From: Cohnella laeviribosi DSM 21336
GTDB lineage: Bacteria > Bacillota > Bacilli > Paenibacillales > Paenibacillaceae
DNA: 40,536 bases
Direction of reading: 5' to 3'
NCBI RefSeq assembly: GCF_000378425.1
Contig: NZ_KB899843.1
Coordinates: 1 to 40,536 of the forward strand
Shown here: positions 33,012 to 40,536 of the stretch, piece by piece
Numbering within the stretch: the stretch's first letter is position 1
How the letters are laid out: each line of letters opens with the position of its first letter
Translations under genes and position numbers: made by a program
Notes under the pieces: generated by a model
The model's database searches: none
What the model was told of the DNA's origin: nothing
What the model saw: the letters and a program-made list of their open reading frames with translations, nothing else

Positions 33012-34376
33012 ATGAACGCAAACTACAAACGCCTATATCGGGCGATCGAAACCAAGCAGGCCAAGCTCGGCGTCGTCGGGCTCGGCTATGTCGGCTTGCC
33101 GCTGGCCATGGAGATGACCCGCCAAGGGTTTACGGTGTACGGCATCGACGTGGACGAAAACAAAGTGGAACGGCTTCGCCGGGGCGACTCCTACGTCAAG
33201 GACGTGCCGGACGCCAAGCTGCGCGAAGCGCTGGAAAGCGGCCGTTTCCATCCGACGACGGATTATTCCGTTTTGTCCGAGCTTGACGCCGTATCCATTT
33301 GCGTGCCGACGCCGCTCAGCGCCAACCAGGACCCCGATACCTCCTATATCGTGTACGTGGTCGACCGGATCAAGCAGCATATGCGCAAAGGGCTGCTGAT
33401 CATCCTTGAGAGCACGACGTATCCGGGCACGACCGAGGAACTGATCGAGTTCGAGCTAAACCGGATGGGACTTAAGGTCGGCCGCGACTATTTCCTCTGC
33501 TTTTCGCCGGAGAGGGTCGACCCGTCCAACGAGAAATACGCGACCTACAATACGCCCAAGGTGCTGGGCGGCACGACGCCCGAATGCTCGAAGCTCGGCG
33601 TGCTGCTGTACGAGAATATCGTCGAGACCGTCGTTCCCGTATCCTCGCCCAAGGTGGCGGAAATGTCCAAGCTGCTGGAGAACACGTTCCGCAGCGTCAA
33701 CATCGCCTTCATTAACGAGATGGCGATGATGTGCGAGCGGATGTCCATCGACATTTGGGAAGTGATCAAGGCGGCCAGCACCAAGCCGTTCGGCTTCATG
33801 CCGTTTTATCCGGGACCGGGCATCGGCGGGCACTGCATCCCGCTCGATCCGATGTACTTGTCTTGGAAAGCCAAAGGCTACCGTTTCTACAGCAGCTTTA
33901 TCGAGCTGGCCCAATCGGTCAACTCGAATATGCCCTATTTCGTGGTCAACAAGACGGCCGCCATCCTGAACCGCGACGCCAAATCGTTGCGCAATTCGAA
34001 AATTTTGATTCTCGGCGTGGCTTATAAGCCCAACGTGGACGATTTGCGCGAATCGCCGGGGCTGGAAGTGTACGAGCTGTTCCGAAAAGGCGGCGCCATC
34101 GTGGACTATTACGATCCCCACGCGATGTCGTTTAAGGATAAGACGGGCGAAACGGTCCATTCGGTCGCCTACAATCCGGAGAAGTTCCGCGCTTACGACT
34201 GCTTCGTGCTCATTACCGATCACGACGCGTTCGCTTATGGCGAACTGGCCGCCCTCGGCGTGCCGATCGTCGATACGCGCAATGCGCTGAAAGACTTTAA
34301 TTATCCGCATATCCACCGGCTGGGCGCGCCCGTGGCAGAGCCGCAGCTTGCGGCCGCGCATCCTCCCGCCGGCTGA
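33012..34376 (+). CDS. nucleotide sugar dehydrogenase, WbpA/TviB type (probable UDP-GlcNAc 6-dehydrogenase)
   Basis: 454 residues. It oxidises the C6 hydroxyl of a UDP-sugar to a uronic acid with 2 NAD+. N-terminal NAD fold GVVGLGYVGLPLA (20-32); central domain with ESTTYPGTTEE and EMSKLLENTFRSVNIAFINEMA; catalytic Cys275 in GPGIGGHCIPLDPMYL. The GGHCIP.DP form is that of the WbpA/TviB group, which acts on UDP-GlcNAc or UDP-GalNAc, whereas UDP-glucose dehydrogenases read GGSCFPKD. The C-terminal UDP-binding domain has VAYKPNVDDLRESPGLEV. Start ATG 33012 follows AAAGGAGG. It lies 17 bp after the response regulator, last in the cluster before a large terminator. UDP-glucose as substrate is less likely but not excluded. 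Confidence 0.92.
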   Translation: MNANYKRLYRAIETKQAKLGVVGLGYVGLPLAMEMTRQGFTVYGIDVDENKVERLRRGDSYVKDVPDAKLREALESGRFHPTTDYSVLSELDAVSICVPTPLSANQDPDTSYIVYVVDRIKQHMRKGLLIILESTTYPGTTEELIEFELNRMGLKVGRDYFLCFSPERVDPSNEKYATYNTPKVLGGTTPECSKLGVLLYENIVETVVPVSSPKVAEMSKLLENTFRSVNIAFINEMAMMCERMSIDIWEVIKAASTKPFGFMPFYPGPGIGGHCIPLDPMYLSWKAKGYRFYSSFIELAQSVNSNMPYFVVNKTAAILNRDAKSLRNSKILILGVAYKPNVDDLRESPGLEVYELFRKGGAIVDYYDPHAMSFKDKTGETVHSVAYNPEKFRAYDCFVLITDHDAFAYGELAALGVPIVDTRNALKDFNYPHIHRLGAPVAEPQLAAAHPPAG

Positions 34377-34416
34377 AGCGGCGCGAGGCCGGCCCTTGCG
34401 CGCGAAGGCGCATAGC

Positions 34417-34470
34417 GCGCAAAAGAACCGCCAACCCCTTTGTGCAGCGGGTTTGGCGGTTCTTTTGCGC
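34417..34470. terminator. large bidirectional terminator
   Basis: Arms of about 22 bases, 34417-34438 and 34449-34470, pair almost perfectly; each carries AAAAGAACCGCCAA or its complement, so both strands get a T-rich 3' side. It ends the polysaccharide cluster and the minus-strand gene that follows. Confidence 0.9.
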
Positions 34471-34592
34471 ATGCGTCCGGCGGGTGCCGCGTTCGGCCGG
34501 CAGCGGCGCCGGCCGGCCAAGCGCTTGCCCGGAGCGCCGCTCCCCCGAGGTCCGCCGCGGCGGGACCCCGCGCCTAATGCGCCCGGGCGGGT

Positions 34593-35525
34593 TTACTCCG
34601 ACGGCGGGTCCATCCGCATCCAATTCGCCAAATCGTGCACGGCGATGCCGCCGAAGGCGGGAGAATCGCCGTATTTCCGGCGAATGCGGTCTGCGACCCG
34701 GCGGAAGCTTCCGTTTCCCTCCTCGCGGAAGGTCAGGATGTTGTCGCTGTCGGGGGCGACGTTGAGGCCGACCCATACGGTCCGGCCCGCGGCCCGCGCA
34801 TGGTCCATTTCGTCCTGAACCAGCGCCAGGACGCCGTTGTTGCCTCCCGCTTGGTCCCGATAGGACATGAGCGCGACCGAATCGACGGCGGACATCATCC
34901 ACCGATCCAGCGTAACCGCCTCGCCGTCTTCGGCAGAGGCCGGGACGCGGTCGAGCCAGAACGGAAGATCGACGCCGGTCTCAAGCCCGCGCATGCGGGC
35001 AAAGGACGTAAACTCGTCCATCATCCCGATCCAATGCCGGACGACGGATTCCGGATCGGTCTTCCATTGCTTCAGCAGGTAGGGTTCCACATCCAGGTGG
35101 ATTCCCGTAAACCTTTCCTCCGGCTGCGCCGAGTCGTTGTATTCGGCGACGCGGGCCAGAAAGTCGTGAAGCCGCGAGCGCTTGTCCGGCAGCACCCAAT
35201 CGCGCTCGCCGCCGAGCGCATGAACCTCGATGCCGGCTTGACCGGCTTTCCGGATGAAGGAGCGGAACCGGTCGTTCGTCTCGCCCCGCGTCATGTTGTC
35301 GTCGGTATGCAAATAAACGTATTTGACCTCGCGCTCCCGCAGAAACGCTACGACGTCATCCGGGCTGCCTCCGCTGCCGTCCAGCAGCGCGTTCAGGTCC
35401 CAGACCCAGGTCGCGTGGCTGCGGTTTACGCCGTCGGACGCCTGTCCGCACCAATGCGCGAGGCCGGCAATCAGCAATACGGTCGCCGTTAAGACAGCTA
35501 ACGCATAGAAGTACCTTTTTCGCAT
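34593..35525 (-). CDS. exported TIM-barrel-like protein, paralogue of the divergent neighbour
   Basis: 310 residues. An N-terminal signal or anchor helix (about 5-22) is followed by an exported domain. The pattern of ATWVWDLNAL, VKYVYLHTDD, GIEVHALGGERDW, FTGIHLDVEPYLL, GVDLPFWLD, VALMSYRD, and FGGIAVHDLANW looks like successive strands of a (beta/alpha)8 barrel; the Asp-x-Glu in HLDVEPY is a candidate catalytic pair. The same blocks in the same order occur in the plus-strand gene at 35605-36483. Start ATG 35525 (minus strand) follows AAAGG by 8 bases. It converges on the polysaccharide cluster and shares its terminator. I do not recognise the family; a glycoside hydrolase is plausible. Confidence 0.75.
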   Translation of the reverse strand: MRKRYFYALAVLTATVLLIAGLAHWCGQASDGVNRSHATWVWDLNALLDGSGGSPDDVVAFLREREVKYVYLHTDDNMTRGETNDRFRSFIRKAGQAGIEVHALGGERDWVLPDKRSRLHDFLARVAEYNDSAQPEERFTGIHLDVEPYLLKQWKTDPESVVRHWIGMMDEFTSFARMRGLETGVDLPFWLDRVPASAEDGEAVTLDRWMMSAVDSVALMSYRDQAGGNNGVLALVQDEMDHARAAGRTVWVGLNVAPDSDNILTFREEGNGSFRRVADRIRRKYGDSPAFGGIAVHDLANWMRMDPPSE

Positions 35526-35538
35526 GAATCTGCCTTTC

Positions 35539-35568
35539 TTCAATTGTATTTGGTTCATTCATTATACT
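35539..35568. promoter_or_regulatory. overlapping divergent -10 elements between the two barrel paralogues
   Basis: TATACT (35563-35568) on the plus strand, with TTCAAT (35539-35544) 18 bases upstream, overlaps TATAAT on the minus strand (complement of 35561-35566). The minus -35 is not clear. Overlap means the two polymerases would compete. Confidence 0.45.
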
Positions 35569-35604
35569 TTAAATTACGACATCCATGGAAAGGACGATGA
35601 AACA

Positions 35605-36483
35605 TTGCGCAGCTTCATAGGGCGAATCTCTTTCCTGCTTGTTGTCGCCATCGCCGTCGGAATCGGCGCCCATTCGCTTCCGGCGCGGGCGGCTTCGCCT
35701 TCGGTCAAGGCCACCTGGTTCTGGGACACGCCGCAGATTCAGACGGACGCCGAAGGCATCCTCGATTTTATGGTCGCAAGCGGCGTCAACGCCGTGTATT
35801 TGCAAATCAACCGGGACGTCAAGCCCGATGCGTACAAACGCTTTATCCGCGCCGCCGGAGAAAAGGGAATCGAAGTTCAGGCTCTCGACGGCCGGGCGTC
35901 TTGGGGGCTTGAAAGCGGCCGCCCGGGAATCGACGCGTTCCTGAACTGGGTCGAGGCGTATCAGGCCAAAGCCGCGCAGGAGGAAAAATTCTCCGGCATC
36001 CATGTCGACATCGAGCCGTACGCGAGTTCGTTCTGGAATATCGAAGATGCGGCGCATGTCGCGCAGTGGCAGCAAAATGTCTCCCACATCGTGCGGCGCG
36101 CTTCCGATATGGGCTTGAAGGTCGAGGCGGATTTGCCTTTCTGGCTGGGCAATTACAGCTCGGCGGACGGCACGGAGCCGCTCGGCCGCTGGATGATCCG
36201 GCAGTTCGACGCCGTGACGATTTTGGCCTACCGCAATACGGCGCAGGCGATCGTGAATGCGGCGATCCCCGGCTTGACCGAAGCGGCCGGGCTCGGCGTG
36301 CCGGCGACGATCGCGGTAGAAACCAAAGCGAGCAGCGAAGGCGCGAACATTTCCTTCTATACGAAAGGCTTGGCCGCCATGGACGAACAGCTCGCGCAAG
36401 CGGGCTCCCTGCTGGCGGAGTACGGCTCGTTCAAAGGGCTGGCCGTTCACGATTACCGCGGCTGGAAAGCGTTGAAGTCGTAA
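35605..36483 (+). CDS. exported TIM-barrel-like protein, paralogue of the divergent neighbour
   Basis: 292 residues. Signal peptide: RSFIGR, a hydrophobic stretch (FLLVVAIAVGIGAHS), likely cleavage after LPARAA near residue 29, so probably fully secreted. Barrel-like blocks match the minus-strand paralogue: KATWFWDTPQI, VNAVYLQINRDV, GIEVQALDGRASW, FSGIHVDIEPYA, EADLPFWLG, VTILAYRN and FKGLAVHDYRGW; Asp-x-Glu in HVDIEPY is again a candidate active site. The start is TTG 35605, about 10 bases after AAAGGA; the frame extends further up but into the promoter. Family not recognised; a carbohydrate-active or peptidoglycan-related role is inferred from the fold and neighbours. Confidence 0.75.
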   Translation: MRSFIGRISFLLVVAIAVGIGAHSLPARAASPSVKATWFWDTPQIQTDAEGILDFMVASGVNAVYLQINRDVKPDAYKRFIRAAGEKGIEVQALDGRASWGLESGRPGIDAFLNWVEAYQAKAAQEEKFSGIHVDIEPYASSFWNIEDAAHVAQWQQNVSHIVRRASDMGLKVEADLPFWLGNYSSADGTEPLGRWMIRQFDAVTILAYRNTAQAIVNAAIPGLTEAAGLGVPATIAVETKASSEGANISFYTKGLAAMDEQLAQAGSLLAEYGSFKGLAVHDYRGWKALKS

Positions 36484-36595
36484 TTTAAAGCCCTAGGTTG
36501 ACTCGCTGCGGGTTCCGAACCCATTACCCGTTTGGGAAGCAGAAGAAACGCCCAATTTTTTCAAGAGGATTGCGTTCATGCCTTTTCGGGCCCGC

Positions 36596-36630
36596 AAAAA
36601 CCCCGGACCGCGCCTGCGGCCGGGGTTTTT
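36596..36630. terminator. bidirectional terminator
   Basis: AAAAACCCCGG (36596-36606) pairs perfectly with CCGGGGTTTTT (36620-36630). It serves the plus-strand barrel gene and the minus-strand mini-gene, whose stop codon is 28 bp away. Confidence 0.9.
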
Positions 36631-36658
36631 GGCGTTCGCGTTTTTTCGCGTTCGCGAT

Positions 36659-36745
36659 TCAGTGGTTGTTGCCGGAGCTGTTGCCTTTTTTGTCGGACGT
36701 TTTGGTCTGGGTGTTTTTGACGCGGTGCCCCTGCTGTTTGGACAA
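36659..36745 (-). CDS. 28-residue basic, hydrophilic mini-protein
   Basis: The frame starts with TTG at 36745 (minus strand), 7 bases after a perfect AGGAGG, and encodes 28 residues: SKQQGHRVKNTQTKTSDKK, then GNSSGNNH, very rich in Lys, Asn, Ser, Thr and Gln, with no hydrophobic core. A strong terminator follows 28 bp after the stop. A full-strength ribosome site, clean frame and own terminator are why I call it a gene. Small polar proteins of this composition in endospore formers are often spore components, but I recognise no specific family. Confidence 0.6.
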   Translation of the reverse strand: MSKQQGHRVKNTQTKTSDKKGNSSGNNH

Positions 36746-36823
36746 TGGTATCCCTCCTTTTGCGGTCCGGATTGCCGCTAGTTTTCCCGAACGGCTTCGA
36801 ATCATGAATCCGGGCCCATTCTC

Positions 36824-36832
36824 TGCTACAAT
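36824..36832 (+). promoter_or_regulatory. extended -10 promoter of msrAB
   Basis: TG (36824-36825), one base, then TACAAT (36827-36832), about 40 bp before the start codon. The -35 is poor, as allowed for an extended -10. Confidence 0.55.
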
Positions 36833-36872
36833 GTAAGGTAACGGGAAAACGATTAGAAGGAGGTTATCGAAC

Positions 36873-37862
36873 ATGAGCGAGAAGAACCCGCAGGAACAAC
36901 GGTTTGAATTGGCCACGTTCGCCGGAGGCTGCTTCTGGTGCATGGTGTCGCCTTTTGAAGAGCTGCCGGGCGTCATCCGGGTGGTGTCGGGCTATACGGG
37001 AGGGCACGTGCCCAATCCGACTTACGAGGAGGTATGCTCCGAAACGACCGGCCATGCGGAAGCGGTGCAGATTACCTACGATCCCGAGCTGATGCCGTAC
37101 GAGAAGCTGCTCAGCCTGTTCTGGCGCCAGATCGATCCGACGGACGCGGGCGGGCAGTTCTACGACCGGGGGTCTTCCTACCGGACGGCGATCTTCTATC
37201 ATACGGAAGAGCAGCGCCAGGCCGCCGAAGCGTCCAAGCGGGAGCTCGAAGCCAGCGGGCGCTTCGACCGTCCGATCGTGACGGAGATCGTGCCGGCCCA
37301 GCCGTTTTACCCCGCCGAGGACTACCATCAGGATTACCACAAGAAAAATCCGCTCCGGTACAAGTTGTACCGCAAAGGTTCGGGCCGCGACGATTTTATC
37401 GCCAAGCACTGGAATACCGATGAGGACAAAAGACGCTTGAGGGAGCGCCTGACCGAGCTTCAATACGAAGTGACCCAGAACAATGCGACCGAACCTCCTT
37501 TTCAAAACGAATATTGGGACAACGACCGCGAAGGCATCTATGTGGACATCGTTTCGGGAGAGCCGCTGTTCAGCTCGCTGGACAAATACGATTCCGGCTG
37601 CGGCTGGCCCAGCTTCACGAAGCCGCTCGAACCGGGGAATATCCGGGAGAAGGAAGATTACAGCCACTTTATGATCCGCACGGAAGTGCGCAGCCGCGAG
37701 GCCGACTCCCATCTCGGCCACGTGTTTCCGGACGGGCCGGCGCCGACGGGACTGCGCTATTGCATCAATTCGGCGGCGCTTCGCTTTATTCCGAAAGAGG
37801 AATTGGAAGCGAACGGATACGGAAAGTATCTGGCCTTGTTTGAGCAAGCGAAAAAAGAATGA
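36873..37862 (+). CDS. msrAB: bifunctional peptide methionine sulfoxide reductase MsrA-MsrB
   Basis: 329 residues, two fused enzymes that repair oxidised methionine (S- and R-sulfoxide). MsrA is N-terminal: GGCFWCM with catalytic Cys20, [15 protein letters not shown], and [13 protein letters not shown]. MsrB is C-terminal (about 190-325): [23 protein letters not shown] and catalytic Cys297 in [12 protein letters not shown]; the CxxC zinc pairs of many MsrB are absent. No signal peptide, so cytosolic. Start ATG 36873 follows AAGGAGG by about 9 bases. Single-gene unit from its own extended -10; the alpha-galactosidase starts 42 bp later and may be read through. Confidence 0.96.
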   Translation: MSEKNPQEQRFELATFAGGCFWCMVSPFEELPGVIRVVSGYTGGHVPNPTYEEVCSETTGHAEAVQITYDPELMPYEKLLSLFWRQIDPTDAGGQFYDRGSSYRTAIFYHTEEQRQAAEASKRELEASGRFDRPIVTEIVPAQPFYPAEDYHQDYHKKNPLRYKLYRKGSGRDDFIAKHWNTDEDKRRLRERLTELQYEVTQNNATEPPFQNEYWDNDREGIYVDIVSGEPLFSSLDKYDSGCGWPSFTKPLEPGNIREKEDYSHFMIRTEVRSREADSHLGHVFPDGPAPTGLRYCINSAALRFIPKEELEANGYGKYLALFEQAKKE

Positions 37863-37904
37863 CGGCGTTTTTTGCGAAGGATTAAGCCAAAGGGTGTGAA
37901 CGAT

Positions 37905-40100
37905 TTGCCGATTGTTTATGAAGCTTCGACCCGCACGTTTCACGTGCAGTCCCGCAATGTCAGCTATGCGATGCGGATCGTGAAGGACGGCTACCTGGCC
38001 CATCTGTACTGGGGCCGAAAAATCAAAACGACGGGCCTGAAGGACCCCATTCCGACCACCTTCAGGCCGTCCTTCCAGCCGAACCCGTTTCCCGAAGACG
38101 AGCGTTTCTCGCTCGACACGCTGCCGCAGGAATATCCGGGGTACGGCACGAGCGATTTCCGTTCTCCGGCGTACCAGGTTCGGCTGGCGGACGGAACGAC
38201 GATCAGCGAATTCAAATACGTCCGGCACCGCATTTTGCCGGGCAAGCCGAAGCTGAAGGGGCTTCCCGCGGTTTACGCGGAAAGCGAAGACGAAGCCGAG
38301 ACGCTGGAAATCGTGCTGGAGGACGCCGTCGCGAAGCTAAGGCTGATCGTGCGCTACACGGCGTTCCGCGATCACGACGCGATCGCGCGGTCGGCGGAGA
38401 TCGAGAACTTGGGCGACCGCCCGGTCCGCGTGCTGCGCTTGTTGAGCGCCAGCGTGGACTTCCCCCGCGCCGATTTCGACGCGGTGCATTTGTGGGGAAG
38501 CTGGACGCGCGAGCGGCACATTGCGCGCCGGGCGCTGATGCCGGGCGTTCAGGCGATCGAGAGCCGCCGGGGGGCCAGCAGCCACCAGCACAATCCGTTT
38601 CTCGCCGTCGTCTCTCCGGACGCGACCGAGGATCAGGGCGAGGCATACGGATTCAGCCTGGTGTACAGCGGCAGCTTTCTGGCGCAGGCGGAAGTCGACC
38701 AGTTCGCGTCCACCCGCGTCTCCATCGGCCTGAATCCGTTCGATTTCGAATGGCTCCTGGAAGCCGGAGAATCGCTCCAGACGCCGGAGGCTGTGCTTGT
38801 CTATTCGCATGAAGGCCTGGGGGGCATGTCCCGCACGTATCATAAATTGTACCGCACCCGCCTGTGCCGCGGCGTCTACCGGGATAAGGAGCGGCCGATC
38901 CTGATCAACAACTGGGAGGCCACGTATTTCGACTTCGACGAGGAGAAGCTGATGCGAATCGTCCATGCGGCCAAGGAGCTCGGCATCGAGCTGTTCGTGC
39001 TGGATGACGGCTGGTTCGGCCGGCGCAACGACGACAAGCGCTCCTTGGGGGATTGGTTCGTCAACAGGGAGAAGCTGCCGGGCGGTCTTGAGGGGCTTGC
39101 GGCCAGAGTCAACGAGCAGGGCTTGCAGTTCGGCCTGTGGGTCGAGCCGGAGATGATCTCGCCGGACAGCGAGCTGTACCGCGCCCATCCGGACTGGTGC
39201 CTGCATGTGCCGGACCGCCGGCGGACAACGGGACGCATGCAGCTTGTGCTGGATTATTCCCGCCAGGATGTGCGCGATGCGATTTACGAGCAGCTGGCGG
39301 CAATCTTCTCCAGCGTGCCGATCGCGTACGTCAAGTGGGACATGAACCGCAACATGACGGAGATCGGCTCGGCTGCGCTTCCGCCGGAGCGGCAGCGCGA
39401 GACGGCGCACCGCTACATGCTTGGGCTGTACGAGCTGCTCGAGCGGATTACGTCGGCGTTTCCGAACATTCTGTTCGAAAGCTGCGCCGGCGGCGGCGGA
39501 CGCTTCGACCCGGGCATGCTCTATTACATGCCGCAGACGTGGACAAGCGACGACACGGATGCGATCGAGCGGCTCAAAATCCAGTACGGGACGAGCCTTG
39601 TCTATCCGGTCAGCGCGATGGGCAGCCACGTCTCCGCGGTTCCGAACCATCAGGTTCACCGCATAACGTCGCTCAAGACGCGGGGCCATGTCGCCATGTC
39701 CGGCAACTTCGGCTACGAGCTCGATCTGTCCAAGCTCAGCGAGGAGGAAAAGGCCGAAGTCCGGGAGCAAGTCGCCGAATACAAAGCGATTCGCAGACTG
39801 GTGCAGCAGGGCGATTTCTACCGCCTGCTCAGCCCGTTCGAGGGCAACGACACCGCATGGCAGTTCGTGTCCGAAGATAAATCCGAGGCGTATGCGGTGT
39901 TCGTGCGCACGCTTGCCGTTCCCAACGGCCCGCTCACCCGCTTGCGCTTCAAGGGTCTAAATCCCGATAAAACGTACGCCCTGCGCGGCACGGACCGGGT
40001 ATATGGAGGCGACGAGCTCATGTACGCGGGCTTGCCGATTCCCGATCTGGAGGGCGATTTCCGCAGCGTCACCTTCCACTTGACGGAGGTGCGGGCGTGA
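37905..40100 (+). CDS. alpha-galactosidase, glycoside hydrolase family 36
   Basis: 731 residues from the TTG start, the usual length of Bacillota GH36 enzymes. It removes terminal alpha-1,6-galactose from raffinose, melibiose or galactomannan. An N-terminal beta-sandwich (about 1-320) precedes the barrel with ELFVLDDGWFGRRNDD, QFGLWVEPEMISPDS, nucleophile Asp479 in AYVKWDMNRNM, ESCAGGGGRFD and acid/base Asp549 in TWTSDDTDAIERL; a C-terminal beta domain ends it. No signal peptide, so intracellular. TTG 37905 lies about 9 bases after AAAGGGTG; GTG 37896 would overlap that site. No sugar transporter is adjacent. A terminator at 40196-40239 follows. Confidence 0.93.
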   Translation: MPIVYEASTRTFHVQSRNVSYAMRIVKDGYLAHLYWGRKIKTTGLKDPIPTTFRPSFQPNPFPEDERFSLDTLPQEYPGYGTSDFRSPAYQVRLADGTTISEFKYVRHRILPGKPKLKGLPAVYAESEDEAETLEIVLEDAVAKLRLIVRYTAFRDHDAIARSAEIENLGDRPVRVLRLLSASVDFPRADFDAVHLWGSWTRERHIARRALMPGVQAIESRRGASSHQHNPFLAVVSPDATEDQGEAYGFSLVYSGSFLAQAEVDQFASTRVSIGLNPFDFEWLLEAGESLQTPEAVLVYSHEGLGGMSRTYHKLYRTRLCRGVYRDKERPILINNWEATYFDFDEEKLMRIVHAAKELGIELFVLDDGWFGRRNDDKRSLGDWFVNREKLPGGLEGLAARVNEQGLQFGLWVEPEMISPDSELYRAHPDWCLHVPDRRRTTGRMQLVLDYSRQDVRDAIYEQLAAIFSSVPIAYVKWDMNRNMTEIGSAALPPERQRETAHRYMLGLYELLERITSAFPNILFESCAGGGGRFDPGMLYYMPQTWTSDDTDAIERLKIQYGTSLVYPVSAMGSHVSAVPNHQVHRITSLKTRGHVAMSGNFGYELDLSKLSEEEKAEVREQVAEYKAIRRLVQQGDFYRLLSPFEGNDTAWQFVSEDKSEAYAVFVRTLAVPNGPLTRLRFKGLNPDKTYALRGTDRVYGGDELMYAGLPIPDLEGDFRSVTFHLTEVRA

Positions 40101-40239
40101 TCCGGCCCGCCTATTATCCCTCCGCTCCGCGCTTTTAGCGGCGGGCGGATAACGGGGGAAGCGCCGGCTCCCGGCTCGTCATCGGCATCTTGATGAAGCC
40201 GTCTCTCTTGTCCGCTTGCGACAAGGGAGGCGGCTTTTT
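40101..40239 (+). other. short interval after the alpha-galactosidase
   Basis: Nothing coding; it ends in the terminator that serves as the intron target. Confidence 0.5.
40196..40239 (+). terminator. intrinsic terminator, also the 5' exon of a group IIC intron
   Basis: AAGCCG, CTC and CTTGTC pair with GACAAG, GAG and CGGCTT around the loop cgcttgc, giving a long stem with two mismatches, followed by TTTTT. The intron begins at the next base. Confidence 0.88.
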
Positions 40240-40536
40240 GTACGCCCAGCATGGACGTCATCTTTAGGGTGAAAGTCCCGAGCGGGGGCTGGCGAGCGCC
40301 TACCGTAGCCAAGGGCAAGGGTGTCCGTCGTGAGGCGGAATCTGAAGGAAGCCGGAGGCAAATGCACGGGCCAAGGTACACGAACCCAATTGGAGGCAGG
40401 GTTAGTCGGATGAGTTGCCAAAACACAACGAAATCCAAAGCCGCCAAGGGCTAGTCCTGTAGACTTGGGTGGTCGCGGGCAGACAGATGACGTTCTTATC
40501 TGGGGAGGCCTGCGGAATATGCGAAGTCACTTCGTA
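40240..40536 (+). mobile_element. group IIC intron, 5' part (domain I onward), cut by the window edge
   Basis: The sequence opens GTACGCCCAGCATGG and carries AGGGTGAAAGTCCCGA, CAAGGGTGTCCGT, GGAATCTGAAGGAAGC, GTACACGAAC, GGATGAGTTGCC, ACAACGAAATCC and TTATCTGGGGAGGCCTG in the same order as bacterial class C introns such as the one from Oceanobacillus iheyensis. Its placement directly behind a terminator hairpin and T-run is the known class C target. The reverse transcriptase/maturase gene and the catalytic domains V-VI would lie beyond 40536. Confidence 0.88.

Larger units (their letters stand above)
36484..36872. other. 389-bp interval between barrel gene and msrAB
   Basis: Holds the bidirectional terminator (36596-36630), the minus-strand mini-gene (36659-36745) and the msrAB promoter (36824-36832). 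Plus-strand frames here have no ribosome site. Confidence 0.6.

Overview
The window looks like a chromosomal segment of a G+C-rich member of the Bacillota, most likely Paenibacillaceae (Paenibacillus or Cohnella type). This is inferred from strong AGGAGG-type ribosome sites with frequent TTG/GTG starts, A/T-rich sigma-A promoters in a G+C-rich background, a membrane-anchored HtrA, a HemAT-like globin chemoreceptor, a copper-amine-oxidase N-domain surface protein, and an MsrA-MsrB fusion. No rRNA, tRNA or CRISPR array was seen, and no prophage. The only mobile element is the 5' part of a group IIC intron at the right edge.

Layout. 1-301: unassigned leader with hairpins. 302-2169: a translationally coupled pair, a Gfo/Idh/MocA dehydrogenase and a sugar-phosphate isomerase/epimerase. 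2170-2922: non-coding, with degenerate tandem repeats. 2923-6098: 5-oxoprolinase genes pxpB-pxpC-pxpA and a MobA-like nucleotidyltransferase. 6243-10033: a secreted RCC1-like/copper-amine-oxidase-N protein, an iron-containing alcohol dehydrogenase and a lipoprotein. 10378-12661: HtrA protease facing a CzcD-like zinc exporter whose upstream region carries a perfect 32-bp palindrome of the ArsR/CzrA type. 13048-14085: soluble HemAT-like oxygen sensor.

14162-23111 is a complete guanidine module. An APC permease on the minus strand and a four-gene catabolic operon on the plus strand diverge, and each transcript begins with its own guanidine-I (ykkC) riboswitch and terminator. The operon encodes two DUF1989 carboxyguanidine deiminase-type subunits, a biotin-dependent guanidine (annotated as urea) carboxylase and an AtzF-type allophanate hydrolase. 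Together they should turn guanidine into ammonia and CO2, switched on by guanidine itself.

23547-24596: an SPFH membrane protein with a small ribbon-helix-helix partner. 25439-34376: glmS after a long leader without a recognisable glmS ribozyme, overlapping a run of envelope-polysaccharide-type genes: membrane-anchored clan-A glycosidase-like protein with a CBM9-like end, HEAT-repeat membrane protein, family 2 glycosyltransferase, response regulator with an unknown N-terminal domain, and a WbpA-type UDP-sugar dehydrogenase. GlmS supplies the amino-sugar precursor, the dehydrogenase would make a uronic acid from it, and the transferase would polymerise, so I read this as a possibly undescribed exopolysaccharide system. 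34593-36483: two divergent paralogous exported TIM-barrel-like proteins. 36659-36745: a 28-residue basic mini-protein gene. 36873-37862: msrAB. 37905-40100: GH36 alpha-galactosidase, whose downstream terminator is followed directly by the group IIC intron that runs off the window.
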